DNA of 64,000 nt from Anthropogastromicrobium sp963652495 (GTDB taxonomy: Bacteria; Bacillota; Clostridia; Lachnospirales; Lachnospiraceae): positions 1-64,000 of the forward strand of contig CAVJTU010000008.1 of the NCBI GenBank assembly GCA_963652495.1, read 5' to 3'. Below the pieces are notes generated by a model. The model was not told where the DNA came from and did no database searches. It saw only the letters and a program-made list of their open reading frames with translations. Every line of letters begins with the position of its first letter. The first letter of the stretch is position 1. A program made the translations under genes and the position numbers. Below, piece after piece: positions 26,416 through 35,317 of this stretch.

Positions 26416-27474
26416 ATGAGAAAAGTATTTGCATCAATGACAGCAGTTTCAATGGCAGCAGCAGTAATGCTTGCAGGATGTGGTTCAGGAAACAGCGACA
26501 AGAAGACAACTACCACAGCTTCTGCTGAGAAGGTGTCCACTGAGGCTGCAACCGAGAAAAAGACAGAAGCAGCAAACGAGACGGCTTCTGCTGAGACTGA
26601 AACTGAGACAGAGAAATCTTCCGAGGAAGTATCTTCTGAGAACGCATCTGAAGAAGTATCCAGCAAAGCGTCCACTAAGGAAGCAGCTGCAAAGGCAGAT
26701 GATGAGGATGCAAAGGTTCGTGTAATTGACATTGACCTGACAAGTGAGCAGTATGCATTTGGCGTGAACAAGGATGAGGCTGATCTGTTAGAGAAAACAA
26801 ATGAGTTTATCGCAAAGATTATGGAAGATGGTACTTTTGATGAAATTTGTGATCACTACTTTGGCGATGGCGAGCCGGTTATGGTAAAGTCCGCAGAGTA
26901 TGACGAGTCAAAGGATCAGCTGGTTGTGGCAACAAATGCAGGTTTTGAGCCATTCGAGTTTATGAAAGGCGAGGATTACTGTGGTATCGATATGGAGATG
27001 GCAGCACTTCTGGCTGATTATCTGGGCAAAGAGCTTGTTATTCAGAACATGGATTTCGATGCGGTATGTCTGTCCGTTGGTCAGGGCAAGTGCGATATCG
27101 CAATGGCAGGCCTGACCATCACCGAGAGCAGAAAGGATCAAGTTACATTTTCTGATTCTTACTACAATGCATCTCAGAAGCTGATCGTTGCAGCAGATGA
27201 CACTACATTTGATGAGTGCAAGACAGCAGAGGACGTAGAGGCAATTTTAAAGACTTTCGACAGCAAGACAAAGATTGGTGTACAGAACGGTACGACCGGA
27301 CAGTTTTATGTTCAGGGCAGCGAGGACTTAGGCTTTGAGGGTTATGATGTGACTATGACCGGGTACAAGAATGGTTCTCTGGCTGTACAGGATCTTTTGA
27401 ATGGAAATCTGGATTATGTTATCATCGACGCAGCACCGGCAGCCAGCATTACAGCAGCGATCAATGCACTATAA
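26416..27474 (+). CDS. Amino-acid ABC transporter binding lipoprotein (SBP_bac_3), apparently circularly permuted
   Basis: 352 residues from ATG 26416 (AGAGGAG upstream). Lipobox VMLAGC, Cys22, then a Thr/Glu/Ser-rich linker to about residue 98. Residues 169-352 match the start and middle of a polar amino-acid binding protein: LVVATNAGFEPFEF, MDFDAVCLSVGQGKCDIAMAG, TITESRKDQV, GVQNGTTGQFY and DYVIIDAAPA. The usual last part of the fold (YAFGVNKDEADLLEK, IMEDGTFDEICDHYFGDG) is instead found before it, at about residues 103-153, and the protein ends at AAINAL, exactly where that part would normally follow. So nothing is missing; the order is rotated. Permease and ATPase follow. Confidence 0.88.
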   Translation: MRKVFASMTAVSMAAAVMLAGCGSGNSDKKTTTTASAEKVSTEAATEKKTEAANETASAETETETEKSSEEVSSENASEEVSSKASTKEAAAKADDEDAKVRVIDIDLTSEQYAFGVNKDEADLLEKTNEFIAKIMEDGTFDEICDHYFGDGEPVMVKSAEYDESKDQLVVATNAGFEPFEFMKGEDYCGIDMEMAALLADYLGKELVIQNMDFDAVCLSVGQGKCDIAMAGLTITESRKDQVTFSDSYYNASQKLIVAADDTTFDECKTAEDVEAILKTFDSKTKIGVQNGTTGQFYVQGSEDLGFEGYDVTMTGYKNGSLAVQDLLNGNLDYVIIDAAPAASITAAINAL

Positions 27475-27481
27475 TTGAAAA

Positions 27482-27527
27482 GATACCAGGGTCAAAAGGT
27501 CAGAAAGCCTTTTGACCCCAACATCAT
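27482..27527 (+). repeat. Dispersed repeat family 1, copy with longer loop
   Basis: GATACC, left arm AGGGTCAAAA, a loop of about 12 bases, right arm TTTTGACCCC, then AACATCAT. Lies between the binding protein and permease genes of one operon; the hairpin has no T tract, so it may stabilise or cut the message rather than end it. Confidence 0.7.
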
Positions 27528-27564
27528 TGAAAAATCATTATGATAAAATAACAGGAGTGACAGA

Positions 27565-28275
27565 ATGGGAGATTTTGGTCGAAAGATAGACCGTTTTATT
27601 GAGATTTTCTGGGAGCAGCGCGGCTATGTCCGTGTTCTTGAGGGTCTGCAAAACACTGTTTTGATCGCGGTAGTCGGTCTTATTGTCGGCATTCTGATCG
27701 GAACGCTGATTGCATCCGTAAGGGTAATGCCAAAATACAAACGCCTTCCGCGTGTGTTAAATGGATTTTGCAGCCTTTATGTAGGACTGTTTCGCGGAAC
27801 GCCAATGGTTGTGCAGCTTCTGGTATGCTACTATGTACTGCTTCCTCTTTTGGGAGTGCGTATGACAGGTGTGCAGGTATCCATGCTTGTCTTTGGCTTA
27901 AACAGTGGAGCCTATATTTCAGAGATGATGCGTGCAGGTATTGAGTCCGTTGATCCAGGACAGATGGAGGCAGGAAGAGCAGTCGGACTTAGTTTTTCGG
28001 TTACGATGATCAAGATCGTCATCCCGCAGGCGGTGAAGAATATCCTGCCGACACTCGGCAATGAATTTATTGCGTTAGTCAAAGAGACGTCTGTTGTCAG
28101 TTTTGTCGGTGCAGCCGATCTGTACGTTGCATTTAACTACATCGGAACCAACAGTTATGAGTTCATGGTTCCCTATCTGGTAATGGCATTGATCTACATT
28201 GTGATCGTGCTCTTGATCAGCTTTGGCATTAAGGTAATGGAAAGGAGCCTGAAGAAGAGTGATAGACGTAATTGA
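27565..28275 (+). CDS. Amino-acid ABC transporter permease (HisM/GlnP family)
   Basis: 236 residues. Inner-membrane channel for polar amino-acid uptake. An N-terminal amphipathic stretch is followed by about five membrane segments; the region GLQNTVLIAVVGLIVGILIGT starts the channel domain, and the EAA loop (about residues 125-150, QMEAGRAVGLSF, VIPQAVKN) is the contact for the ATPase. FRGTPMVVQLLV is the classical His/Glu/Gln permease motif. ATG follows AGGAGTGAC. Its stop region overlaps the start of the ATPase gene by 17 bases. It probably acts as a homodimer, as only one permease gene is present. Confidence 0.94.
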   Translation: MGDFGRKIDRFIEIFWEQRGYVRVLEGLQNTVLIAVVGLIVGILIGTLIASVRVMPKYKRLPRVLNGFCSLYVGLFRGTPMVVQLLVCYYVLLPLLGVRMTGVQVSMLVFGLNSGAYISEMMRAGIESVDPGQMEAGRAVGLSFSVTMIKIVIPQAVKNILPTLGNEFIALVKETSVVSFVGAADLYVAFNYIGTNSYEFMVPYLVMALIYIVIVLLISFGIKVMERSLKKSDRRN

Positions 28276-29020
28276 TTTAAAGAAAAACTTTCATGATCTT
28301 GAGGTTCTCAAAGGAGTCAACTTTAAGGTAGAGAAGGGCGATATTGTAGCCATCATCGGTCCATCCGGTTCTGGAAAGAGTACATTCTTAAGATGCTTAA
28401 ACTGTATGGAGGATCCCACATCAGGAAAGATTATTTTCAATGGAGTTGATATTGCTGATATGAACATTGATATCAATGTTCACCGCCGTCACATGGGTAT
28501 GGTATTCCAGCATTTTAACCTGTTTAACAATAAGACCGTATTGGAAAACATTATGCTTGCACCAGAGTATGTGCGCCGCAAGGAATCCAAGAAGACAAAA
28601 AATGGCATGAGCAAAAAGCAGATTCACGAGGAAGTAAAAAAAGAGGCAATGGAGCTGTTAAAGCGAATTGGTCTTGAATCCAAAGCAGATGTCTATCCGT
28701 CTACGCTTTCCGGTGGTCAGAAGCAGCGTGTTGCAATCGTGCGTGCGCTTGCCATGAACCCGGATGTGATTTTGTTTGATGAGCCGACAAGTGCGCTCGA
28801 TCCGGAGATGGTTGGTGAAGTACTTGATCTTATGAAGAGCGTTGCCGCAGAAGGCATGACCATGATCGTTGTCACACATGAGATGGGTTTTGCAAGAGAG
28901 GTTGCAAACCGTATTGTTTTCATGGATGACGGACTGATCTTAGAGAGCGGCGACCCGAAGGAGTTCTTTGCGCATCCGAAGACGCAGCGTGCACGTGAAT
29001 TTCTATCGAAGGTACTGTAA
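28259..29020 (+). CDS. Amino-acid ABC transporter ATP-binding protein (GlnQ/HisP family)
   Basis: 253 residues, GTG start inside the permease gene. Drives uptake through the permease before it. Walker A GPSGSGKST (34-42), Q-loop FQHFNLF, signature LSGGQKQR (150-157), Walker B ILFDEP (171-176), switch His in VVTHEMGFA. A lysine-rich insertion (about 107-125) between the Q-loop and signature makes it 10-15 residues longer than typical GlnQ, and matches relatives in Clostridia. Substrate (for example cystine, glutamine, histidine) cannot be told from sequence. Confidence 0.95.
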   Translation: MIDVIDLKKNFHDLEVLKGVNFKVEKGDIVAIIGPSGSGKSTFLRCLNCMEDPTSGKIIFNGVDIADMNIDINVHRRHMGMVFQHFNLFNNKTVLENIMLAPEYVRRKESKKTKNGMSKKQIHEEVKKEAMELLKRIGLESKADVYPSTLSGGQKQRVAIVRALAMNPDVILFDEPTSALDPEMVGEVLDLMKSVAAEGMTMIVVTHEMGFAREVANRIVFMDDGLILESGDPKEFFAHPKTQRAREFLSKVL

Positions 29021-29056
29021 TTAAGCTATTGCGCTGAAGAGCTTTTCGTAACCTGG

Positions 29057-29096
29057 AAAAGAATCGTCACGGTCTCGCCGCGGCGGTTCTTTTCGA
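29057..29096 (+). terminator. Probable terminator after the amino-acid transporter operon
   Basis: AAAAGAATCG pairs with CGGTTCTTTT around a GC-rich loop, ending in TTCTTTTC. The loop is long and the stem includes wobble pairs. Confidence 0.55.
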
Positions 29097-29172
29097 TTGA
29101 AAACCGCTTTACGAAACACAAAAAACATCATAAATGGGAATACAGAGCAATTAAAGAAAGGAAGATGTCATT

Positions 29173-30717
29173 TTGAGACCAATATCAATGGAACGTGTGG
29201 AAAACACGAGACATGAAATCTTAAATATTATTACCAACCGTAAGCTGACCCATGAGCAAAAACTGACTAATCTGGCAGGTCAGGCTGATTCTTTACTTGA
29301 GATTCTTGATCTTCCGGACGGACTTGAAGAACTTCTTGAGCCAGTTGAGGGGAAACAGTGCATATGCGACTTGTTTGAAGGTCATGCACCGGTAAGACCA
29401 AGATATATCGTTCCGGATTATGCAAAATTTATGAGAGAGGGAAGCAAATTTTTACAGCTTGATCCGCCGAAGGATATCTACGAAGCAATCAACTCTCTTT
29501 TGATTTTCTATAAGAATGTTCCAAGTGTCACCAACTACCCGGTTTATTTAGGAAATATTGATGAACTTCTTGAGCCATTTATGGATGACGTGGATGAGGC
29601 GCAGGCGAAGAAACTGTTTAAACTTTTCTTTACTCATATCGACCGCACGGTTCTCGATTCCTTCTCGCATGCCGATATCGGGCCAAAGGCCACCAGAGCA
29701 GGACGCCTGATTCTGGAAGTCGAGCGCGAGCTTCAGAATGCTGTTCCAAATATTACAATGAAATATGATGCTGATATTACGCCGGACGATTTTGGCATCG
29801 AATGTGTTAAGACGGCACTTAAGAGTGCAAAACCAAGTTTTGCAAACCACAAGATGTTCAAAAAAGAGCTCGGTGAGAACTATGTTATCGCAAGCTGCTA
29901 CAATGGTCTTCTGTTAGGCGGCGGTTCCTATACGCTGTGCCGTCTGATTCTGGGCAACATTGCAAGGCGTGCAAAGGATAAGAAGGACTTCTTCGAGAAT
30001 CAGCTGCCTTATGTAATGGATCGCATGGCACGCTATATGGATGCCCGTATCCGCTTTGAGGTGGAGGAGAGCGGCTTTTTTGAGAGCAACTTCCTTGCAA
30101 AAGAGGGCTTTATCCACAGAGATCGTTTCACGGCAATGTTTGGTATGGTCGGCATGGCGGAGTGCGTCAATACACTTATGAAGCTTGAAGGCAAGGATGC
30201 ACGCTTCGGTCACGATAAGGAAGCGGATGATCTCGGTGTTGAGATTATGGAAGCAATCAATGATTTCAATAATGCGCATGTAAATCCATACTGTGAGGCG
30301 ACAGGCGGCCACTTCCTTTTGCATGCACAGGTCGGCATTGCACAGGATAAGAACATTACTCCCGGAACCCGAATCCCGATTGGCGAGGAGCCAAAGGAGT
30401 TAATCGATCAGCTGCGTCATTGCAGCCGTTTCCACAAGTATTTCCCGTCCGGAACCGGCGATATCTTCCCGGTAGATGTGACTGTACATAAGAATCCTCA
30501 GTTCGTACTGGATATCGTAAAGGGCGCATTTCAGGCTGATCTTCGTTATCTGTCCTTCTATGAGAGTGATGGCGATGTGATCCGCGTCACCGGATATTTG
30601 GCAAAGCGTTCCGAAATTGAGAAATATCAAAGAGGTGAGAGCGTCCTTCAAAACACGACACAGTTAGCAACAGGAGCAACCGAGAATGGTCATGTCCAGG
30701 AAAGAAGGATCCGCTGA
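29173..30717 (+). CDS. yjjI: YjjI-family glycyl radical enzyme, reaction unknown
   Basis: 514 residues from the TTG at 29173; GGAAG lies about 10 bases upstream, while the first ATG at 29188 is too far from it. Length and order match E. coli YjjI (516): CDLFEGHAPVRPRY, VPSVTNYPVYLG, HADIGP, active-site Cys242 in IASCYNGLLLGGG, and C-terminal glycyl radical motif RVTGYLAKR with Gly474. The family is short for a glycyl radical enzyme (pyruvate formate-lyase is about 760), and its substrate is not established. It must be activated by the YjjW activase encoded next, with a one-base overlap. Oxygen-sensitive and cytoplasmic, consistent with a strict anaerobe. Confidence 0.92.
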   Translation: MRPISMERVENTRHEILNIITNRKLTHEQKLTNLAGQADSLLEILDLPDGLEELLEPVEGKQCICDLFEGHAPVRPRYIVPDYAKFMREGSKFLQLDPPKDIYEAINSLLIFYKNVPSVTNYPVYLGNIDELLEPFMDDVDEAQAKKLFKLFFTHIDRTVLDSFSHADIGPKATRAGRLILEVERELQNAVPNITMKYDADITPDDFGIECVKTALKSAKPSFANHKMFKKELGENYVIASCYNGLLLGGGSYTLCRLILGNIARRAKDKKDFFENQLPYVMDRMARYMDARIRFEVEESGFFESNFLAKEGFIHRDRFTAMFGMVGMAECVNTLMKLEGKDARFGHDKEADDLGVEIMEAINDFNNAHVNPYCEATGGHFLLHAQVGIAQDKNITPGTRIPIGEEPKELIDQLRHCSRFHKYFPSGTGDIFPVDVTVHKNPQFVLDIVKGAFQADLRYLSFYESDGDVIRVTGYLAKRSEIEKYQRGESVLQNTTQLATGATENGHVQERRIR

Positions 30718-31559
30718 TGGTCATAGCGCCGGTCAATAAGATTATTCCGTTCAGCAGTGTAGATGGTCCCGGAAACCGTACCGCTGTATTCTTTCAGGGA
30801 TGCAACTGGGACTGTCGTTACTGTCATAATCCGGAGACAAGAAATATGTGCACAGGCTGTATGGCATGTGTGCAGGTCTGTCCTGCCGGAGCACTTCAAA
30901 ATGAAAATGGCAAGGTACGTTTCTTTCCAGAACGCTGTATCGGATGTGATATGTGCATCAAGACATGTCATTTTGGAAGCAGCCCGCGTATCAGTAATCT
31001 AACGCCGGAACAGACCTTTGAACAGATCAAAATGCAGATTCCATTTATCAGCGGCGTCACCGTTTCCGGAGGCGAGTGCAGCCTATACTGTGAATTTGTC
31101 GAACCTTTATTTCAGCTGTGCAAGGAAGCCGGTTTAAACACGATGATGGACAGCAATGGAAGCACACTTTTTGAGGGAAAAGATGATCTGTTAGCCGTTA
31201 CAGACGGTGTCATGCTGGACATTAAGGCATTTAGCGAAAAAGATCATTTAAAAGTTACTGCGATGCCAAACAAGAACACGCTCGAAAATGCGGTATTTTT
31301 AGCGAAACTTGGAAAGCTTTATGAGATTCGTACTGTTGTCGTGCCAGGGTTGTTTGACATTGAAAATACAATCATCGAAGCCGGAGAATTGCTTAAGCCT
31401 TATCAGAGCATCCATCCGGTGCGCTACAAACTCATCTCATACCGTCCTTTTGGCGTCAGGGAAGAGTACAGGAGCTATCAGAGTCCGTCAAAGGAGTATA
31501 TGGAACAGCTCGAAAAACTTGCTCATGAACATTGCTTTTTTGATGTTGTTACCACGTAA
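30717..31559 (+). CDS. yjjW: YjjW-family glycyl radical enzyme activase (radical SAM)
   Basis: 280 residues. Uses SAM and a [4Fe-4S] cluster to put the radical on Gly474 of YjjI. Radical SAM motif CNWDCRYC near residue 32, then two ferredoxin-type clusters (CTGCMACVQVCPAG and CIGCDMCIKTCHFG), as in YjjW and other activases with an inserted ferredoxin domain. The C-terminal partial barrel has VTVSGGECSLYCEF (the GGE motif that binds SAM) and MLDIKAFS. ATG overlaps the yjjI stop (TGATG), so the pair is made in a coupled way. Confidence 0.93.
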   Translation: MVIAPVNKIIPFSSVDGPGNRTAVFFQGCNWDCRYCHNPETRNMCTGCMACVQVCPAGALQNENGKVRFFPERCIGCDMCIKTCHFGSSPRISNLTPEQTFEQIKMQIPFISGVTVSGGECSLYCEFVEPLFQLCKEAGLNTMMDSNGSTLFEGKDDLLAVTDGVMLDIKAFSEKDHLKVTAMPNKNTLENAVFLAKLGKLYEIRTVVVPGLFDIENTIIEAGELLKPYQSIHPVRYKLISYRPFGVREEYRSYQSPSKEYMEQLEKLAHEHCFFDVVTT

Positions 31560-31563
31560 AAAA

Positions 31564-31596
31564 GCAATGCCTTAGAGAAATGTCAAAAGGCATTGC
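31564..31596. other. Perfect hairpin just after yjjW
   Basis: GCAATGCCTT and AAGGCATTGC form a perfect 10-base stem. An A run lies on its left, so as a terminator it would work on the minus strand; on the + strand there is only ATTGTTTT further on. It may still mark the end of the yjjIW message. Confidence 0.45.
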
Positions 31597-31608
31597 GAAA
31601 CGTATTGT

Positions 31609-31670
31609 TTTAACCGAATCAAGTAAGTAGCGAAGCGGATTGCGAATGTCCGCTTTGACACGAACATTGC
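31609..31670 (+). repeat. Dispersed repeat family 2, copy
   Basis: Starts TTTAACCGAATC; inside, AAGCGGA (31633-31639) pairs with TCCGCTT (31649-31655). Matches the copy ending near 60034 over most of its length. Confidence 0.75.
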
Positions 31671-31737
31671 AACGAAAGCATTGTACAAAGGCAGTAGGTC
31701 TTGACTGCTTACAAACATGACGAAGGAGGAGGAAGAG

Positions 31738-33285
31738 ATGGAGAAAATCAGTCATATGGATATGACGAAGCCAGCCATCGAAATGCGGGAAATCGTCAAG
31801 AAATTTGGTGATTTTACGGCAAATGACCACGTCAATCTGCTCGTTCACAAGGGTGAAGTCCATGCAATCCTTGGAGAGAACGGAGCCGGAAAGAGTACGC
31901 TGATGAATGTACTCTACGGTCTGTATCAGCCGACATCCGGTCAGATTTTTGTTGGAGGAAAAGAGGAAGTGATTCACAGTCCGAGCCGCGCAATTGAGCT
32001 TGGAATCGGTATGGTTCATCAGCATTTTATGCTGGTACAGCCGTTCTCTGTTACCGAAAATATTATTTTGGGAATGGAACCGATGAAGGGTCTTACTGTT
32101 GATTTAAAGACGGCGCGCAGGAAGGTAGAGGAGATTTCCAAACGTTACAACATGCAGGTAGATCCGGATGCCAAGATTGAGGATATCTCTGTTGGTATGC
32201 AGCAGCGTGTTGAGATTTTAAAGGTGCTTTATCGTGGCGCCGACATCCTGATTTTGGATGAGCCGACCGCATCCTTAACACCGCAGGAGATTACCGAACT
32301 GATGGAGATCATTTCCAATCTGACAGCCGATGGCAAGTCAGTTATTTTGATTACCCACAAGCTAAAGGAGATTACAGCCTGTGCGGATTTCTGTACAATC
32401 ATTCGTCAAGGTAAGTACATTGATACCGTTAAGGTCAGTGATGTCGATGAGAATGAACTGGCAGCAATGATGGTGGGCCGCAAAGTTGAGTTTAAGGTTG
32501 ATAAGAAGGATATTAAGCCTGGTGAGGTCGTCTTAGAGGTAAAGAACATTCACGGAAAGGATTATCGTGGTGTTGAGATCTTGAAGGGACTGAACTTAAA
32601 TGTGCGAAGAGGAGAGATCGTTGGTCTTGCCGGTGTTGATGGAAACGGACAGACTGAGCTGGTTGAGATTCTGACTGGTCTTAGAAAGGGCGATTCAGGT
32701 GAGGTTCTTATCAATGGAAAGAATGTTTTTAACAAAAAGCCGAAGGAAATTTTTGAAAACGGAATCACGAGCATTCCGGCTGACCGTCAAAAACATGGCT
32801 TAGTGCTGGAGTTCACCGTTGCTGAGAATCTGATTTTGCAAAACTACATGAAGGAGCCATATTCCAGAAAGGGTGTTTTAAAGAAGAATGCAATTATGGC
32901 CCATGCAAAGGAAATGGTTGAAAAGTTTGATATCCGTCCGGCAGACAGTGCATCCCGTCCTGCTGGAACACTTTCCGGAGGAAATCAGCAGAAGATTATC
33001 ATTGCAAGAGAGATTACAAATGATAGCGAGCTTTTGATTGCAGTCAATCCAACGCGTGGTCTTGATGTCGGTGCGATTGAGTTTGTACATCGCTATCTGG
33101 TTGAGCAGCGAAACAAGAATAAGGCCGTTCTTCTCGTTTCTTTTGAACTGGATGAGATTATGAGTGTGTCCGATCGCATCGAAGTTATCTTCGATGGTCA
33201 GATTACAGGAAGCATGTCGGCAGTGGGTGCAGATGAGAAGACACTTGGAATTATGATGGCAGGAGGAAAGCAGCATGAATCATAA
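31738..33285 (+). CDS. Nucleoside ABC transporter ATP-binding protein (double ATPase, NupO/YufO-like)
   Basis: 515 residues from ATG 31738 (GGAGGAGG upstream); an ATG at 31717 lies before that site and is unlikely. It holds two ABC domains in one chain, as in the sugar/nucleoside CUT2-like family: the first with Walker A GENGAGKST (46-54), signature SVGMQQR and Walker B LILDEPTA; the second with the degenerate GVDGNGQTE loop and LSGGNQQK. Energises import of nucleosides through the two permeases that follow. The likely binding protein is the BMP lipoprotein at 24756, about 5.5 kb upstream. Confidence 0.94.
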   Translation: MEKISHMDMTKPAIEMREIVKKFGDFTANDHVNLLVHKGEVHAILGENGAGKSTLMNVLYGLYQPTSGQIFVGGKEEVIHSPSRAIELGIGMVHQHFMLVQPFSVTENIILGMEPMKGLTVDLKTARRKVEEISKRYNMQVDPDAKIEDISVGMQQRVEILKVLYRGADILILDEPTASLTPQEITELMEIISNLTADGKSVILITHKLKEITACADFCTIIRQGKYIDTVKVSDVDENELAAMMVGRKVEFKVDKKDIKPGEVVLEVKNIHGKDYRGVEILKGLNLNVRRGEIVGLAGVDGNGQTELVEILTGLRKGDSGEVLINGKNVFNKKPKEIFENGITSIPADRQKHGLVLEFTVAENLILQNYMKEPYSRKGVLKKNAIMAHAKEMVEKFDIRPADSASRPAGTLSGGNQQKIIIAREITNDSELLIAVNPTRGLDVGAIEFVHRYLVEQRNKNKAVLLVSFELDEIMSVSDRIEVIFDGQITGSMSAVGADEKTLGIMMAGGKQHES

Positions 33286-34345
33286 GAAAAGTATACTAGA
33301 AGGAAATATCGTCTACACGCTTTTGGCAATCCTTATTGGATTTCTGACGGGCGCAATTATTCTTGCGATTGCAGGATTGAATCCGGGTACGATCTATGCA
33401 AAGCTTATCTCAGGTATTTTCAGCAAGCCGAAATTTTTAGCCTGGTCTGTTGTGTATGCAACACCTCTTATTTTTACGGGTCTTAGCGTGGCTTTTTCTT
33501 TCTGCACGGGTGTATTTAATATTGGAGCAGAGGGTCAGTTTGTAGTAGGAAGCCTTGCGGCAACCATAATCGGAATCTTTTGTCCGCTTCCAGCAATTAT
33601 CACTGTTCCATTGTGCCTGATTGCGGCGGCCGCGGCAGGTGCGCTGTGGTCTGCATTTTGTGGTCTGTTAAAGGTAAAGAAGGGTATCAATGAGGTGCTT
33701 TCTTTTATCATGATGAACTGGATTGCATACTACCTTTCAAATTATATGGTAAATCTGCCGGGTATCAAGGCAAATGCAAAGGAAACAACAATTGATATCC
33801 TGGATAATGCGAAGATGCTGATGCCGCTGTCAGTACGTCAGATGACCGGGTGCAATGCTACAAACTACGGTATTATTCTTGCATTGATTGCTGCAATAAT
33901 TATCTGGTATATTATCAATAAGACAACACTTGGTTATGAGTTTCGCAGTGTCGGATTTAATAATCATGCAGCAGAATACGGCGGTATTAACGCCGGTGCC
34001 TCTGTCATGAAAGCACTTGCTATCTCTGGTGCGCTGGCAGGTATTGGAGGTGCAACTCAGATTCTTGGAAATGCGATGCACATTGCACAGTTCTCCGGAC
34101 AGGAAAATTTCGGTTTTCAGGGAATTACGGTTGCGCTGATTGCAAGCTCAAATCCAATTGGCTGTATCTTTGCGGGACTGTTCTACGGAGCAATGAAGTA
34201 TGGTGGTTCCAAGTTAAATCTTGTAGGCGCACCGAAGGAAGTTCTGGACATCATCATGGGTGCGATCGTTTTGATTATCGCGATTTCACATGTATTTAAG
34301 ACATTTGTTCTGAGAAAGCTGCATAAGGGAGGAAAAGTAAGATGA
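33275..34345 (+). CDS. Nucleoside ABC transporter permease 1 (NupP/YufP-like)
   Basis: 356 residues with about 8-10 membrane segments. BPD_transp_2 family: FSFCTGVFNIGAEGQFVVGSLAA is the conserved loop, and GGINAGASVMKALAISGALAGIGG is the segment before the last helices. Overlaps the ATPase gene by 11 bases. Forms a heterodimeric channel with the next gene product. Confidence 0.93.
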   Translation: MNHKKSILEGNIVYTLLAILIGFLTGAIILAIAGLNPGTIYAKLISGIFSKPKFLAWSVVYATPLIFTGLSVAFSFCTGVFNIGAEGQFVVGSLAATIIGIFCPLPAIITVPLCLIAAAAAGALWSAFCGLLKVKKGINEVLSFIMMNWIAYYLSNYMVNLPGIKANAKETTIDILDNAKMLMPLSVRQMTGCNATNYGIILALIAAIIIWYIINKTTLGYEFRSVGFNNHAAEYGGINAGASVMKALAISGALAGIGGATQILGNAMHIAQFSGQENFGFQGITVALIASSNPIGCIFAGLFYGAMKYGGSKLNLVGAPKEVLDIIMGAIVLIIAISHVFKTFVLRKLHKGGKVR

Positions 34346-35283
34346 ATGAATTTATAAACGATCTTGGACTTTTGATCAACGCAATGCTGATCGCAACACC
34401 TCCGCTTTTGTATGCGGCGCTTGGCTCCTGTATCTCTGAGCGAAGTGGTGTTGTCAATATTGGTATTGAGGGGATGATGACAGTAGGCGCATTTACCGGC
34501 GCAGCTCTGTGTTATTTTATCCCGGGAGCACCATGGTTAGCGTTTGTGCTTGCTGGCGTAGCAGGAGCACTTGTCGCTGTGATTCATGCATTTGCCTGCA
34601 TTACCTGTAATGCGGACCAGACAATTTCTGGTACTGCAATTAACTTCCTGGCACCGGGTATTGCGATTTTTATCTGTCGTGTGCTGTTTGAAGATAGTAC
34701 GGATACTCCGGCGATCACTGATTCTGCCAGCCGTCTTCCGAAACTGCTTGATGGTGTATTTCCGGCAGGTTCTTTTTGGAATAATGTCCTAAATATTCAT
34801 GTGGCAGGTTATTTGTGCTTTATCTGTGTGGCAATTGTCTGGTTTATTTTCTATAAGACAAGATTCGGGCTTCGTCTTCGTGCAGTTGGCGAGCATCCAA
34901 AGGCTTGTGATACACTTGGTATCAACGTAACAAGAACACGTTACATTGCCGTTATCGTGTCTGGATTTTTTTCAGGGCTTGGCGGTGCCTATATCACAAT
35001 GGCAACCACGAATCAGTTCCGTCCTGCTGTTATCGTAGGACAGGGCTTCATGGCAATATCGGCTGTTATCTTTGGTAAATTTACACCGCACGGTGCCATG
35101 CTTGCATGTATGCTGTTTGGTCTTTGCAGTGGTGTGAAGGTTCTCGCAGGAACGAGCAACATTATTTCACCGAACCTTATCTCTATGATTCCGTATATCG
35201 TGACCATTCTTGCACTGGTATTGTTTGTCGGCAAGGCAAGAGTTCCTGCGGCAAACGGAAAGCCATATATCAAGTCTAAGTAA
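34342..35283 (+). CDS. Nucleoside ABC transporter permease 2 (NupQ/YufQ-like)
   Basis: 313 residues, start overlaps the previous stop by four bases (ATGA). Same family as the preceding permease: LGSCISERSGVVNIGIEGMM near the N-terminus and FFSGLGGAYITM later. About eight membrane segments. Its neighbour cdd, 34 bases on, shows that the imported nucleosides include cytidine. Confidence 0.93.
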   Translation: MNEFINDLGLLINAMLIATPPLLYAALGSCISERSGVVNIGIEGMMTVGAFTGAALCYFIPGAPWLAFVLAGVAGALVAVIHAFACITCNADQTISGTAINFLAPGIAIFICRVLFEDSTDTPAITDSASRLPKLLDGVFPAGSFWNNVLNIHVAGYLCFICVAIVWFIFYKTRFGLRLRAVGEHPKACDTLGINVTRTRYIAVIVSGFFSGLGGAYITMATTNQFRPAVIVGQGFMAISAVIFGKFTPHGAMLACMLFGLCSGVKVLAGTSNIISPNLISMIPYIVTILALVLFVGKARVPAANGKPYIKSK

Positions 35284-35317
35284 AGAGATTTGACAAGTAG
35301 AAAGGAACTGTAAATAT

